A stretch of DNA of 64,000 bases from Streptomyces curacoi (lineage in GTDB: Bacteria; Actinomycetota; Actinomycetes; Streptomycetales; Streptomycetaceae). Of the stretch, positions 51,789 through 59,692 are shown piece by piece (within the stretch, counting starts at the first letter, position 1; every line of letters starts with the position of its first letter). Location: the NCBI RefSeq assembly GCF_001513975.1, contig NZ_KQ947990.1, positions 484,336 through 548,335 on the forward strand. The letters run 5' to 3'. The notes under the pieces were generated by a model. The model was not told the DNA's origin and did not search any database. It was given only the letters and a program-made list of their open reading frames with translations. The translations under genes were made by a program, and so were the position numbers.

Positions 51789-52229
51789 TCAGTCCTCCCA
51801 GCGGTCCTCGTCCTTGGCCGACTTGCGGCGCAGGCCCCGGAAGAGCCCCGGGTTCGTGCGCACCGCCTGCACGACGTTCACGCCGACGATGCCGACCCAC
51901 GTGACCAGCAGGCCGGAGAGGCCGGCCACGCCGCCGCCGATGCCGGACAGCGGGATCGCCACGACCAGCGAGACGATGCCGAAACCGAAGCGCTCACCGA
52001 AGGAGTCCGTCGGCTTCGGCGACCGGGCGCCCCGGGCCGCAACCATCTGCTGCTCGGCCAGCTGCCGGCGCAACCGGCGCTCGACCGCCCCGTCGATGCG
52101 CTGGTCGACCTTCTCCATGAACGAGTCGACCAGCGCGGACTCGTACTCCTCGCCCAGTTCCCTGCGGGCCCGCAGGGTGGCGTCGAATTCCTTCTTCAGC
52201 TCGGTGTCCCGCGCGTCCATTCCGGTCAT
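51789..52229 (-). CDS. Small integral membrane protein
   Basis: 146 residues. The N-terminal half is charged and helical (ARDTELKKEFDATLRARREL to RRLRRQLAEQQMVAARG), suggesting a coiled coil. The C-terminal half has two hydrophobic segments (FGIVSLVVAIPLSGIGGG, LLVTWVGIVGVNVVQAV) and a basic end. Start ATG 52229 is followed by a second ATG at 52220; the ribosome site is weak for both. No named family. Confidence 0.72.
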   Translation of the reverse strand: MTGMDARDTELKKEFDATLRARRELGEEYESALVDSFMEKVDQRIDGAVERRLRRQLAEQQMVAARGARSPKPTDSFGERFGFGIVSLVVAIPLSGIGGGVAGLSGLLVTWVGIVGVNVVQAVRTNPGLFRGLRRKSAKDEDRWED

Positions 52230-52484
52230 GCGACCCACGGTAGAAAGCGGGGGCGACGGCCGCACTGGGGATAGCCCCCCTGTTCGGCCGGGGGTGCGCA
52301 GATGTCCCTTGCCCGGCTGTATAAGGTCATGCAGAGTTCTTGGTATCTGAATAGGTCGACATCCGGACAGTGGGGTGCTTGGGCTTCATGACGGCTCGGA
52401 TCGTGGGTGCACCCGGCTCCGTGCGCACCGGCCCCGTCGCTCCGGACGGGTCGGCTTCACGGACATCTTGAGGGGGAGCGCGCC

Positions 52485-53345
52485 ATGAGCGTGGACAGGA
52501 ACACCAGCGGGACGGACAGCCCCGCCGCGCGGCTGCAGGCGCTCTTCGAGGGGCACCGGCTCACCCCGACCCAGCGGCGCATCGCGCACAGCATGGTGCG
52601 GCGGGCCGCCGACGTGCCGTTCCTGTCCAGCGTGGAGCTGGCGGAGCTGGCCGGGGTCAGCCAGCCGTCCGTGACGCGCTTCGCCGTCGCCCTCGGCTTC
52701 GACGGCTACCCGGCGCTGCGCAGGCACCTGCGCGAGGTCGCGCCCGTCGAGCAGGCCCCCGAGGCCGGCTCGTACAACGAGTACCAGCAGGCCGTCGAGG
52801 CGGAGATCGAGAACCTCAGGCACCTGGCCGAGGTGCTGGCCGACCCGCGTCCGGTGCAGAGGGCGGGCCGTCTGATCGCGGCCTCCCGCCCCCTGCCCGT
52901 CCTCGGCCTGCGCGCCGCGGCCGCCCAGGCGTACGGCTTCGCCTACTTCGCCGCCAAGGTCCACCCGGACGTACGGCTGCTGCACGAGGGCGGCACGATG
53001 ATCCAGGACCGTATCGACGCGGCCGTACGGGCCGGTGCGACGGCCCTGCTCTGCTTCGCGCTGCCCCGGCATCCCCGCGAGGTCGTGGACACCCTCGCGT
53101 ACGCCAAGGAGGCCGGGCTGACCGTCGTCACGGTCGCCGACTCCGCCTTCGCGCCGGTCGCCAAGGTCTCCGACCTGCTGCTGCCCGCCGCCGTCGGCAC
53201 GGGCCTCGCCTTCGACACGGCCTGCGCGCCGATGCTGCTGGGCCGGGTCCTGCTGGAGGCGATGTGCGACGACCTGCCCGACGCCCAGGCGCGGCTGGAG
53301 GAGTTCGACGCGCGGGCGGCGGCGCGGGGGCTTTTCGTGGACTGA
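52485..53345 (+). CDS. RpiR/MurR-family regulator with SIS domain
   Basis: 286 residues. The N-terminal RpiR-type helix-turn-helix spans about 20-80 (LTPTQRRIAHSMVRRAADVP, VELAELAGVSQPSVTRFAVA), and a SIS sugar-phosphate-binding domain about 110-250 (VLGLRAAAAQAYGFAYFAAK, CFALPRHPREVVDTLAYAKE). RpiR proteins sense phosphosugars, but in several bacteria they control histidine use; the hut operon lies 4.7 kb away, so HutR-like control is conceivable. ATG 52485 follows GGGGGAGCGCGCC. It is not linked to a sugar operon. Confidence 0.9.
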   Translation: MSVDRNTSGTDSPAARLQALFEGHRLTPTQRRIAHSMVRRAADVPFLSSVELAELAGVSQPSVTRFAVALGFDGYPALRRHLREVAPVEQAPEAGSYNEYQQAVEAEIENLRHLAEVLADPRPVQRAGRLIAASRPLPVLGLRAAAAQAYGFAYFAAKVHPDVRLLHEGGTMIQDRIDAAVRAGATALLCFALPRHPREVVDTLAYAKEAGLTVVTVADSAFAPVAKVSDLLLPAAVGTGLAFDTACAPMLLGRVLLEAMCDDLPDAQARLEEFDARAAARGLFVD

Positions 53346-53412
53346 GAGGGACTTCTCAGGGGACTGAGAGGGGGACTTCTCAGGGGACTGAGAGGGACTT
53401 CTTGAGAAGCGG
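53341..53412. repeat. Tandem repeat after RpiR gene
   Basis: Three imperfect copies of a 25-27-bp unit, GGGGACTGAGAGGGACTTCT plus CA, cover the stop codon and the DNA after it. The last copy ends in CTTCT-TG-AGAAG, a small hairpin that could help terminate transcription. Confidence 0.75.
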
Positions 53413-53492
53413 GATTTTTAAGACTCGTCTCACGTTCCTTCACTAATCTGCCCGCCGACAGGACTGTGCCAAGGGCGACAAGGAGGCGGAAC

Positions 53493-54077
53493 GTGGCACG
53501 CGGAGGTCAGGGACTGGCTCGGGTGGCTGTCGTCGTGCGGGCCGGAGCGGCGCCGCTGTGGTGGCTCGGGGTGTTCGCGGCGGGCATCGGGGTGCTGGTG
53601 CCGGGGCTGACCGGGCGCCGGATCGGGGTGCTGGCCGGGGCCGCGCTGTTCATCGTCGCCGGGGCGGTGGTGGCGTACGCCCGGCGCGGGCGCTACACCG
53701 AACTCATCCGTTCGGCCGCCCGCGCCGGCAAGCACGACGTGCTCCAGGACCGCTCGGTGGCCGTCCGCAACTGGCGCCGGGGACATCGCTGGTGGCTGCT
53801 GCTGGCGTTCCTCGCCGCGCTGGGCAGCGCGTTCGCCGTGCCGGCGGCCGGCGGGCTGCTGCTGGCGGGGTGCGGGGCGGGGCTGTGGCTGAAGGCCGCG
53901 TGGCTCGGGCGGCGGGAGCGGGCCGAGAGCGCCCTGCTGTGGGTGCGGGTCGACTGGCTGGACGGCCGGGGCGGCCGGCCGGCCGGCAAGGCGGTCAAGG
54001 CCTACCGCAGCACGGGCGTCGCGGCGGGCGACGCGGCCCCGGGCGGGACCCGCCGCCGCACCGCGGCGCTGGTGTAG
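53493..54077 (+). CDS. Hypothetical membrane protein
   Basis: 194 residues with four hydrophobic segments as two hairpins (PLWWLGVFAAGIGVLVPGL, GVLAGAALFIVAGAVVAYA, WWLLLAFLAALGSAFAVPA, AGGLLLAGCGAGLWLKAAW) and basic loops. There is no known domain. GTG 53493 is chosen, with GGAGGCGG 3-4 nt upstream. The gene converges on the roadblock operon. Confidence 0.72.
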   Translation: MARGGQGLARVAVVVRAGAAPLWWLGVFAAGIGVLVPGLTGRRIGVLAGAALFIVAGAVVAYARRGRYTELIRSAARAGKHDVLQDRSVAVRNWRRGHRWWLLLAFLAALGSAFAVPAAGGLLLAGCGAGLWLKAAWLGRRERAESALLWVRVDWLDGRGGRPAGKAVKAYRSTGVAAGDAAPGGTRRRTAALV

Positions 54078-54100
54078 GCCGGACTCGGAGCCCGCGCGGA

Positions 54101-54475
54101 TCAGACCTCGAGCTCCGCCTCGATCTTCCGCAACTGGTGCCTGGCCATGGCCAGGTTGGCGCGCTTGGCGTCGAGGACCAGGTACAGGAAGAGGCCGTTG
54201 CCCCCGCGTCCGGTGATCAGCCGGATCAGGTGGTACTGGTCGGTGAGGGTGATCAGGATGTCCTCGATGCCGCCCTTGAGGCCGAGGTGCTCCATCGTGC
54301 GCATCTTGGCGCGGACGACATCGGTGTTGCCGGCCGCGGCGACATTGAGGTCGAAGCTCTTGCTGCCGCCCAGCGTGCCCAGCGCCATCCCGCTGGTGTA
54401 GTCGACCAGGGCGGCTCCGGTCGCGCCCTCGATCGAGGCGAGGCATTCCTTCAGCGTGGTCTCGGTGTTCGCCAT
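54101..54475 (-). CDS. Roadblock/LC7-like protein
   Basis: 124 residues. The fold opens with a helix and ATGAALVDYTSGMALGTLGG, then EDILITLTDQYHLIRLITGRGG and LYLVLDAKRANLAMARHQLR. This is the pattern of small roadblock/LC7 proteins that act with MglA-like GTPases and sensor kinases in actinobacterial conservons. It is the last gene of a four-gene minus-strand run with two more roadblock-type proteins. ATG 54475 follows GAGAGGA. No GTPase or kinase is next to it. Confidence 0.82.
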   Translation of the reverse strand: MANTETTLKECLASIEGATGAALVDYTSGMALGTLGGSKSFDLNVAAAGNTDVVRAKMRTMEHLGLKGGIEDILITLTDQYHLIRLITGRGGNGLFLYLVLDAKRANLAMARHQLRKIEAELEV

Positions 54476-54489
54476 GACGTGGTGTCCTC

Positions 54490-55008
54490 TCAATTTTCGG
54501 TGGTGGAAGGGGGGTTGGCGGAATGGCCGGCGCCGGTGGTGGTCGTGCGGGTGGCGCGGGCGGCCCTCGGGCGCGTGGCCGGGGGTTTGGCGGGTTCCTT
54601 GGCGGGGCCCCGGGCGGGGCTTTTCCTGACCGGCGCCGCCTCGCTGTCGACGAGTTCGCCGATACGGGCGCCGGCGCGGCGGCCTTCCAGGTGCAGCCGG
54701 CCGACGTTGACGCCGTCCTGGGCGAGCAGTGTCAGGACGGCGGTGCGGCCCGCGGCGTACGTCGCCACATAGCCGTTCGCCCCGCGCACGAGCAGCTCCC
54801 GGAAGCCGCCGCGGCCGGTGGCGTCCGTCACCCGCACCGCGACGCCGAGCGCGGCGGCGGTGAGCGCGGCGAGGCCGTCCGGCTCGACGCCGGGTGTGTC
54901 GTGGGCCAGCACGAGGCCGTCCACGCCGGCCGCGAGCGCGCCGGTCAGCTGGGGCACGCGGGCTCTGAGCCGGCGGAACTCGTCGAGTATCGGGGCCTCC
55001 GCGGCCAT
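54490..55008 (-). CDS. Roadblock/LC7-domain protein with basic Ala/Thr/Pro tail
   Basis: 172 residues. A roadblock-like core covers about 1-125 (DEFRRLRARVPQLTGALAAG, VDGLVLAHDTPGVEPDGLAA, ELLVRGANGYVATYAAGRTA). A 45-residue Lys/Arg/Ala/Pro/Thr-rich tail follows (SPARGPAKEPAKPPATRPRA), which could bind nucleic acid or membrane. ATG 55008 has GAGGAGACATCTG upstream; the longer open frame reads into the intergenic gap. It lies 14 bp upstream of the next roadblock gene. Confidence 0.8.
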   Translation of the reverse strand: MAAEAPILDEFRRLRARVPQLTGALAAGVDGLVLAHDTPGVEPDGLAALTAAALGVAVRVTDATGRGGFRELLVRGANGYVATYAAGRTAVLTLLAQDGVNVGRLHLEGRRAGARIGELVDSEAAPVRKSPARGPAKEPAKPPATRPRAARATRTTTTGAGHSANPPSTTEN

Positions 55009-55087
55009 CAGATGTCTCCTCTCGGCACCGGACCGCTGGGGCGGGCGCCGTCGCCCGGTCTGCTCGCGGTCCTCGAAGGGGTTGCGG

Positions 55088-55879
55088 TCAAAGGGCCTCC
55101 AGCGCATCCCTGACCCTCTTCAGCAGCGCGATACAGGGGTCGGCGAAGTCGGGTGGCGGGTGGTCCCCGACGGGCGGGGTCTGCGGGGAGACCAGCCCGG
55201 CCGCGGCCAGCCGCCGTATGTGCACCAGCGTGTGGAACGCCGGTCTGCCCAGCTCCCGCGCGATGTCCGCGGCCCGCCGTACGCCGTCCACCCGGGCGAG
55301 TACGGCGGCCTGCCGGGACGGGACGGCGGGGGCGGCGGCCGGATCGGCGCGGACCAGGCGGGCGCCGTCCGTCGCCGGGTCGGGCCAGATGCGGTGCAGC
55401 AGGGCGCGGCGGCGCAGAGTCTCGCGCTCCAGGCCGGCGACCGGCACGGGACGCACGGAGGCGAGCCAGTGCGCGCGGCCGTAGCGGAAGCGGCCGGGGG
55501 TGCCGCTGGGCGCGAGGGCGAAGTACGCGGCGTCGTACAGGGCGCTCACCTGGGCCACTTCCAGCGCGCCCGGGGTGAGGCCGCGGTGCAGGAGCCGGCC
55601 CCCGTCGGCGCTGTCCTGGGCGGCCCGCCAGGTGTCGGGGTCCAGGGCGCCGTGGGCGGTGAGGAGCACGTCGAGCCCGGGGGCGAGCGGGCTCTCGGCG
55701 TGCACCACCCGGCCCTCGGCGAGGTGGAGTGTGCCGTGCTCGCGGACCAGGACGCCGGTCGCCCGCTCGTGCGCGAGCCGGGTCAGCATCGGCGAGAGGC
55801 CGCCTGGGGCCCGCTCACCGGCCGCCGTCCGGTGCCGGACCGGCAGGCGGGGCGGCGGGGTGGTTCCGACGACGGTCAT
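55088..55879 (-). CDS. DUF4388-like regulatory protein
   Basis: 263 residues. The N-terminal ~100 residues (ATGVLVREHGTLHLAEGRVV, then HAESPLAPGLDVLLTAHGAL) match the DUF4388 pattern found with roadblock and MglA systems. The C-terminal part resembles a winged helix (AVLARVDGVRRAADIARELG, TLVHIRRLAAAGLVSPQ). It probably links signal input to DNA binding. ATG 55879 overlaps the stop of the upstream roadblock gene (ATGA). Confidence 0.75.
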   Translation of the reverse strand: MTVVGTTPPPRLPVRHRTAAGERAPGGLSPMLTRLAHERATGVLVREHGTLHLAEGRVVHAESPLAPGLDVLLTAHGALDPDTWRAAQDSADGGRLLHRGLTPGALEVAQVSALYDAAYFALAPSGTPGRFRYGRAHWLASVRPVPVAGLERETLRRRALLHRIWPDPATDGARLVRADPAAAPAVPSRQAAVLARVDGVRRAADIARELGRPAFHTLVHIRRLAAAGLVSPQTPPVGDHPPPDFADPCIALLKRVRDALEAL

Positions 55880-56268
55880 GCCAGCACCAGCCGTTCGGCC
55901 ATCTCGCCCAGCCGGATGCGGGCCAGCGCGAGGTTCCCCTCCGAGCGGCCCAGCCACAGGTACAGCACCACACTGCTGTCGAAGGACGTCGGCACGAACC
56001 GCAGTACGTGGTAGCTGTCCCGGTTGCTGAGGATCACGTCCTCGACGGGCGGATCCGCGGGCCCGGCGTCGTCGCCGGGCCCGAACGCGTGCTGCTCGGC
56101 GGCCAGCCGGGCCAGCTCCGCGGTCTCGGCGGCCGCCGTCTCGTGGTCGCCGCCCGGCGGATCGCCCACGGTGCCCAGGGCCAGTCCGCTCGTCCAGTCG
56201 ACCAGTGCGGCGCCGCGCGCACCGGGCAGCCGCATCGTCTCCAACAGGCACTCGTCGATTCCGGGCAC
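55876..56268 (-). CDS. Roadblock/LC7-like protein, first gene of operon
   Basis: 130 residues, similar in layout to 54101-54475: GARGAALVDWTSGLALGTVG, VEDVILSNRDSYHVLRFVPT and VLYLWLGRSEGNLALARIRL. GTG 56268 has GGGAGGGGAGCGACG upstream. Its stop overlaps the DUF4388-like start, so both are translated together. It is followed in order by DUF4388-like, basic-tail roadblock and roadblock genes. Confidence 0.8.
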   Translation of the reverse strand: MPGIDECLLETMRLPGARGAALVDWTSGLALGTVGDPPGGDHETAAAETAELARLAAEQHAFGPGDDAGPADPPVEDVILSNRDSYHVLRFVPTSFDSSVVLYLWLGRSEGNLALARIRLGEMAERLVLA

Positions 56269-56402
56269 CGTCGCTCCCCTCCCGCCTGGGGTCCGGCTGA
56301 GTGACGGCCAAACTACGCAACGTGTGTGCGGCGGGTGAGGGTTCTGGCATTTTCCAGTGGAACATGCGCGGAATGACTAAGGTGGGTCAACTGCCCCTGC
56401 TC

Positions 56403-57911
56403 TCAAGCCGTTTGACCGCCCAGGTCCCACCGGCGTTCGTCGTCCCTCGTCACCGGCGCGGGCAGGGAGGTGAGCGAGGCCGCGTGCGCCCCGCCCGATT
56501 CGGCCACGATCTCGTCGAGCGACTGAGGCTCGCGCACGGTCGCGAAGGCGATGCCCCCCGCCGGGTCCGCGGCGAAGCCGTAGATGCCGGGCCGGGCCAG
56601 GGAGTTGTAGGCGTAGTGGTGCGCGAAGTAGTACGCCCCCGTGTCCAGCGCCGCCGCGAAGTCCCCCTGCTCCAGCAACGGCAGCGTGCACCCCGCGGCC
56701 AGCAGGTCGCCCGAGAAGCACGCCGGGCCGGCCACGTCCTGCACCACGGCCGGCCCCTCCTTCGGGCGCCCCTTGCCGTCGTACGCGGCGATCCGCAGCG
56801 GCCAGCTCCCCGGCGCGTACACCGTGCGCGTGGCGACCTGCACGCCCGCGTGCGTGATGGCCACCGGACGGCCGCCCGCGCTCTTGGCGTACTCGACCCG
56901 CGCCACCACCGTCCCGTGCTTGGCCAGCAGCGACCGGCCGAACTCCGTGACCAGCCCGTACCGCCCGTCGAACAGCCCCGGCACCGCCTCGCTCAGCAGG
57001 CGCGCGTACTGCGCGTACGTCGGCGTGGTCGCGTCCGAGGCGAAGTTCACCGGCAGTCCGCCGCCGATGTCGAGCGTGTCGATCTGCCGCCGGCCGACCC
57101 GCCGGTTGATCTCCTCGGCGAGCGCGTACGTGTCCGCCACCCCCTGGGCCATGAGCGACAGCGGGATGCCCTGCGAGCCGGTGTGCGCGTGCAGCCGGGT
57201 CAGCCACGGACGGTCCTGGTACGCCCGTACGACCCACTCCCGCGCCCCCTCGTCGCGCAGCGCCACGCCGAACTTCGACGTCGCCGTGGCCGTGGACGTC
57301 GCCTCGATGGAACCCCCGCCGACCTGCGGGTTCACCCGGATACCGAGCGGGGAGCGGCTGGTCGCGGACCTCATCAGGCCGTCGATGCGGTCCAGCTCCT
57401 GCGGGTTGTCCGCGTTGACGGCGATCCCCAGCGCCAGCGCCTCGCGCAGCTCGGCCGGGGTCTTGGCGGGCGAGTCCAGGACCGTCATCTCCGGGCGCAG
57501 CCCGGCCGCCCGCGCCAGCGCCAGCTCGCCCGGGCTCGCCACCTCCGCGCCGATGCCCTCCTCGACCAGCAGCCGCAGCACCGGTACCAGCGGGGTCGCC
57601 TTCACCGCGAAGGCGTGCAGCACGGGCGTGCCTGGCGCCACCACCGCCTCGAACGCCGCCCGCAGCGCCGCCGCCGACTCCCGGATGCCGGTGACGTCGA
57701 GCAGGCCGACGATGGGGGAGCCGGCCCCCAGCAGTCCCTGCTCCACGGCGGCCCGCACCGCCTCGTCCCGGCGGGTCGCCCGCTCGGCGTCACCCGCCGG
57801 AATCCCGATGCCGTTGCCCACGGCGCCCCCCGTCCTGTTGCCCACCACGCCCCCCGTCATGTCGTTCACATCCCCCGTCGCATGGCTGTCCGTGCCCATA
57901 CATCCAGCCAA
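56403..57911 (-). CDS. PLP-dependent decarboxylase, diaminopimelate/ornithine type (fold III)
   Basis: 502 residues. The PLP lysine is in VLHAFAVKATPLVPVLRLL. The barrel follows with ASPGELALARAAGL, GIRVNPQVGGGS, the HTGSQG loop and TLDIGGGLPVNF. The second-domain cysteine region is CFSGDLLAAGCTLPLLEQGD. The sequence fits the LysA/NspC group but differs from canonical LysA around the substrate specificity helix, so diaminopimelate is not certain. An N-terminal Gly/Asn-rich stretch (about 1-40) is non-conserved; the real start may be ATG 57899. Confidence 0.85.
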   Translation of the reverse strand: MAGCMGTDSHATGDVNDMTGGVVGNRTGGAVGNGIGIPAGDAERATRRDEAVRAAVEQGLLGAGSPIVGLLDVTGIRESAAALRAAFEAVVAPGTPVLHAFAVKATPLVPVLRLLVEEGIGAEVASPGELALARAAGLRPEMTVLDSPAKTPAELREALALGIAVNADNPQELDRIDGLMRSATSRSPLGIRVNPQVGGGSIEATSTATATSKFGVALRDEGAREWVVRAYQDRPWLTRLHAHTGSQGIPLSLMAQGVADTYALAEEINRRVGRRQIDTLDIGGGLPVNFASDATTPTYAQYARLLSEAVPGLFDGRYGLVTEFGRSLLAKHGTVVARVEYAKSAGGRPVAITHAGVQVATRTVYAPGSWPLRIAAYDGKGRPKEGPAVVQDVAGPACFSGDLLAAGCTLPLLEQGDFAAALDTGAYYFAHHYAYNSLARPGIYGFAADPAGGIAFATVREPQSLDEIVAESGGAHAASLTSLPAPVTRDDERRWDLGGQTA

Positions 57912-57947
57912 ACACCCGCGACGCGCCCGCGCTGGCGCACCGACGTA

Positions 57948-57976
57948 TTGACTAGTTCTATTCAGGCCGCCAGGAT
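57948..57976 (+). promoter_or_regulatory. Promoter of the hut operon
   Basis: TTGACT (57948-57953) and CAGGAT (57971-57976) are 17 bp apart, close to the housekeeping-sigma consensus. The element lies about 50 bp before the hutU start, in the 116-bp divergent gap with the decarboxylase gene. No operator dyad could be assigned. Confidence 0.6.
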
Positions 57977-58027
57977 GTGAATATCCACCTCAACAGTTCG
58001 CAGTCACAGTCCGCTGGGAGGCAGACC

Positions 58028-59692
58028 ATGTCAGGACCCCGCCCCGTCCGAGCGCCGCGCGGCACGGAACTGAGCGCCCTGGGGTGGCAGCAGGAAGCCG
58101 CCCTGCGGATGCTGCAGAACAACCTCGACCCCGAAGTCGCCGAGCACCCCGACAAGCTCGTCGTCTACGGCGGCACGGGCAAGGCGGCCCGGGACTGGCG
58201 CTCCTTCGACGCCATGGTCCGCACCCTGAGGACCCTCAAGCAGGACGAGACCATGCTCGTCCAGTCCGGTCGCCCGGTCGGCGTCATGCAGACCCACGAG
58301 TGGGCCCCGCGCGTTCTCATCGCCAACTCCAACCTCGTCGGCGACTGGGCCAACTGGGAGGAGTTCCGCCGCCTGGAGGCCCTCGGCCTCACCATGTACG
58401 GCCAGATGACGGCCGGCTCCTGGATCTACATCGGCACCCAGGGCATCCTCCAGGGCACCTACGAGACCTTCGCCGCCGTCGCCGCGAAGAAGTTCGGCGG
58501 CACCCTCGCCGGGACGATCACCCTCACCGCCGGTCTCGGCGGCATGGGCGGTGCCCAGCCGCTCGCCGTGACCATGAACGACGGTGTCGCCCTGTGCATC
58601 GACTGCGACCCGCGCGCCATCGAGCGGCGTATCGAGCACCGCTACCTGGATGTGCAGGCCGACTCGCTGGACCATGCGTTGCAGCTGGCGGTGGAGGCCC
58701 GTGACGCCCGCCGTCCGCTGTCCATCGGTGTCCTCGGCAACGCCGCCGAACTGGTCCCGCAGCTCCTCGCGATGGGCGCCCCCATCGACATCGTCACCGA
58801 CCAGACCTCCGCCCACGACCCGCTGGCCTACCTGCCGCTGGGCGTCGACTTCGACGAGATGGCCTCCTACGCCGCCAAGGACCCGGCCGGCTTCACCACC
58901 CGGGCCCGGGAATCCATGGCCAGGCACGTCGAGGCCATGGTCGGCTTCATGGACGCCGGCGCCGAGGTCTTCGACTACGGCAACTCGATCCGGGGCGAGG
59001 CGCAGCTCGCCGGATACGACCGGGCGTTCGCCTTCCCGGGCTTCGTGCCGGCCTACATCCGCCCGCTCTTCTGCGAGGGCAAGGGCCCCTTCCGGTGGGC
59101 GGCCCTGTCGGGCGACCCGGCCGACATCGCCAGGACCGACAAGGCGATCCTGGAGCTGTTCCCGGAGAACGAGTCCCTGGCCCGCTGGATCAAGATGGCG
59201 GGGGAGCGGGTGCACTTCCAGGGGCTGCCCGCCCGCATCTGCTGGCTCGGCTACGGCGAGCGGGACAAGGCGGGCGAGCGCTTCAACGACATGGTGGCCG
59301 GCGGTGAGCTGACGGCCCCGCTGGCCATCGGCCGCGACCACCTGGACTGCGGTTCCGTCGCCTCTCCGTACCGCGAGACCGAGGCCATGCTCGACGGCTC
59401 GGACGCGATCGCCGACTGGCCGCTGCTGAACGCCATGGTGAACGTGGCCTCCGGCGCGTCCTGGGTGTCCATCCACCACGGCGGCGGCGTGGGCATGGGG
59501 CGGTCCATCCACGCCGGCCAGGTGACGGTGGCCGACGGCACGAAGCTCGGCGGCGAGAAGATCCGCCGGGTGCTGACGAACGACCCGGGCATGGGCGTCA
59601 TCCGGCACGTGGACGCCGGGTACGACATCGCGGAGTCGGTGGCCGATGAGCGGGGCGTGCGAGTGCCCATGCGTGAAGGTGAAGACGCGTGA
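58028..59692 (+). CDS. hutU: Urocanate hydratase
   Basis: 554 residues, the usual urocanase length. GTGKAARDWRSFDAM (NAD-binding glycine region), the long central ITLTAGLGGMGGAQPLAVTM and the C-terminal NVASGASWVSIHHGGGVGMG are family signatures. The enzyme converts urocanate to 4-imidazolone-5-propionate, the second step of histidine breakdown. ATG 58028 follows GGGAGGCAGACC; an open frame from 57977 has no ribosome site. Its stop overlaps the next start (GTGA). The histidine ammonia-lyase gene (hutH) is not in the window. Confidence 0.97.
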   Translation: MSGPRPVRAPRGTELSALGWQQEAALRMLQNNLDPEVAEHPDKLVVYGGTGKAARDWRSFDAMVRTLRTLKQDETMLVQSGRPVGVMQTHEWAPRVLIANSNLVGDWANWEEFRRLEALGLTMYGQMTAGSWIYIGTQGILQGTYETFAAVAAKKFGGTLAGTITLTAGLGGMGGAQPLAVTMNDGVALCIDCDPRAIERRIEHRYLDVQADSLDHALQLAVEARDARRPLSIGVLGNAAELVPQLLAMGAPIDIVTDQTSAHDPLAYLPLGVDFDEMASYAAKDPAGFTTRARESMARHVEAMVGFMDAGAEVFDYGNSIRGEAQLAGYDRAFAFPGFVPAYIRPLFCEGKGPFRWAALSGDPADIARTDKAILELFPENESLARWIKMAGERVHFQGLPARICWLGYGERDKAGERFNDMVAGGELTAPLAIGRDHLDCGSVASPYRETEAMLDGSDAIADWPLLNAMVNVASGASWVSIHHGGGVGMGRSIHAGQVTVADGTKLGGEKIRRVLTNDPGMGVIRHVDAGYDIAESVADERGVRVPMREGEDA

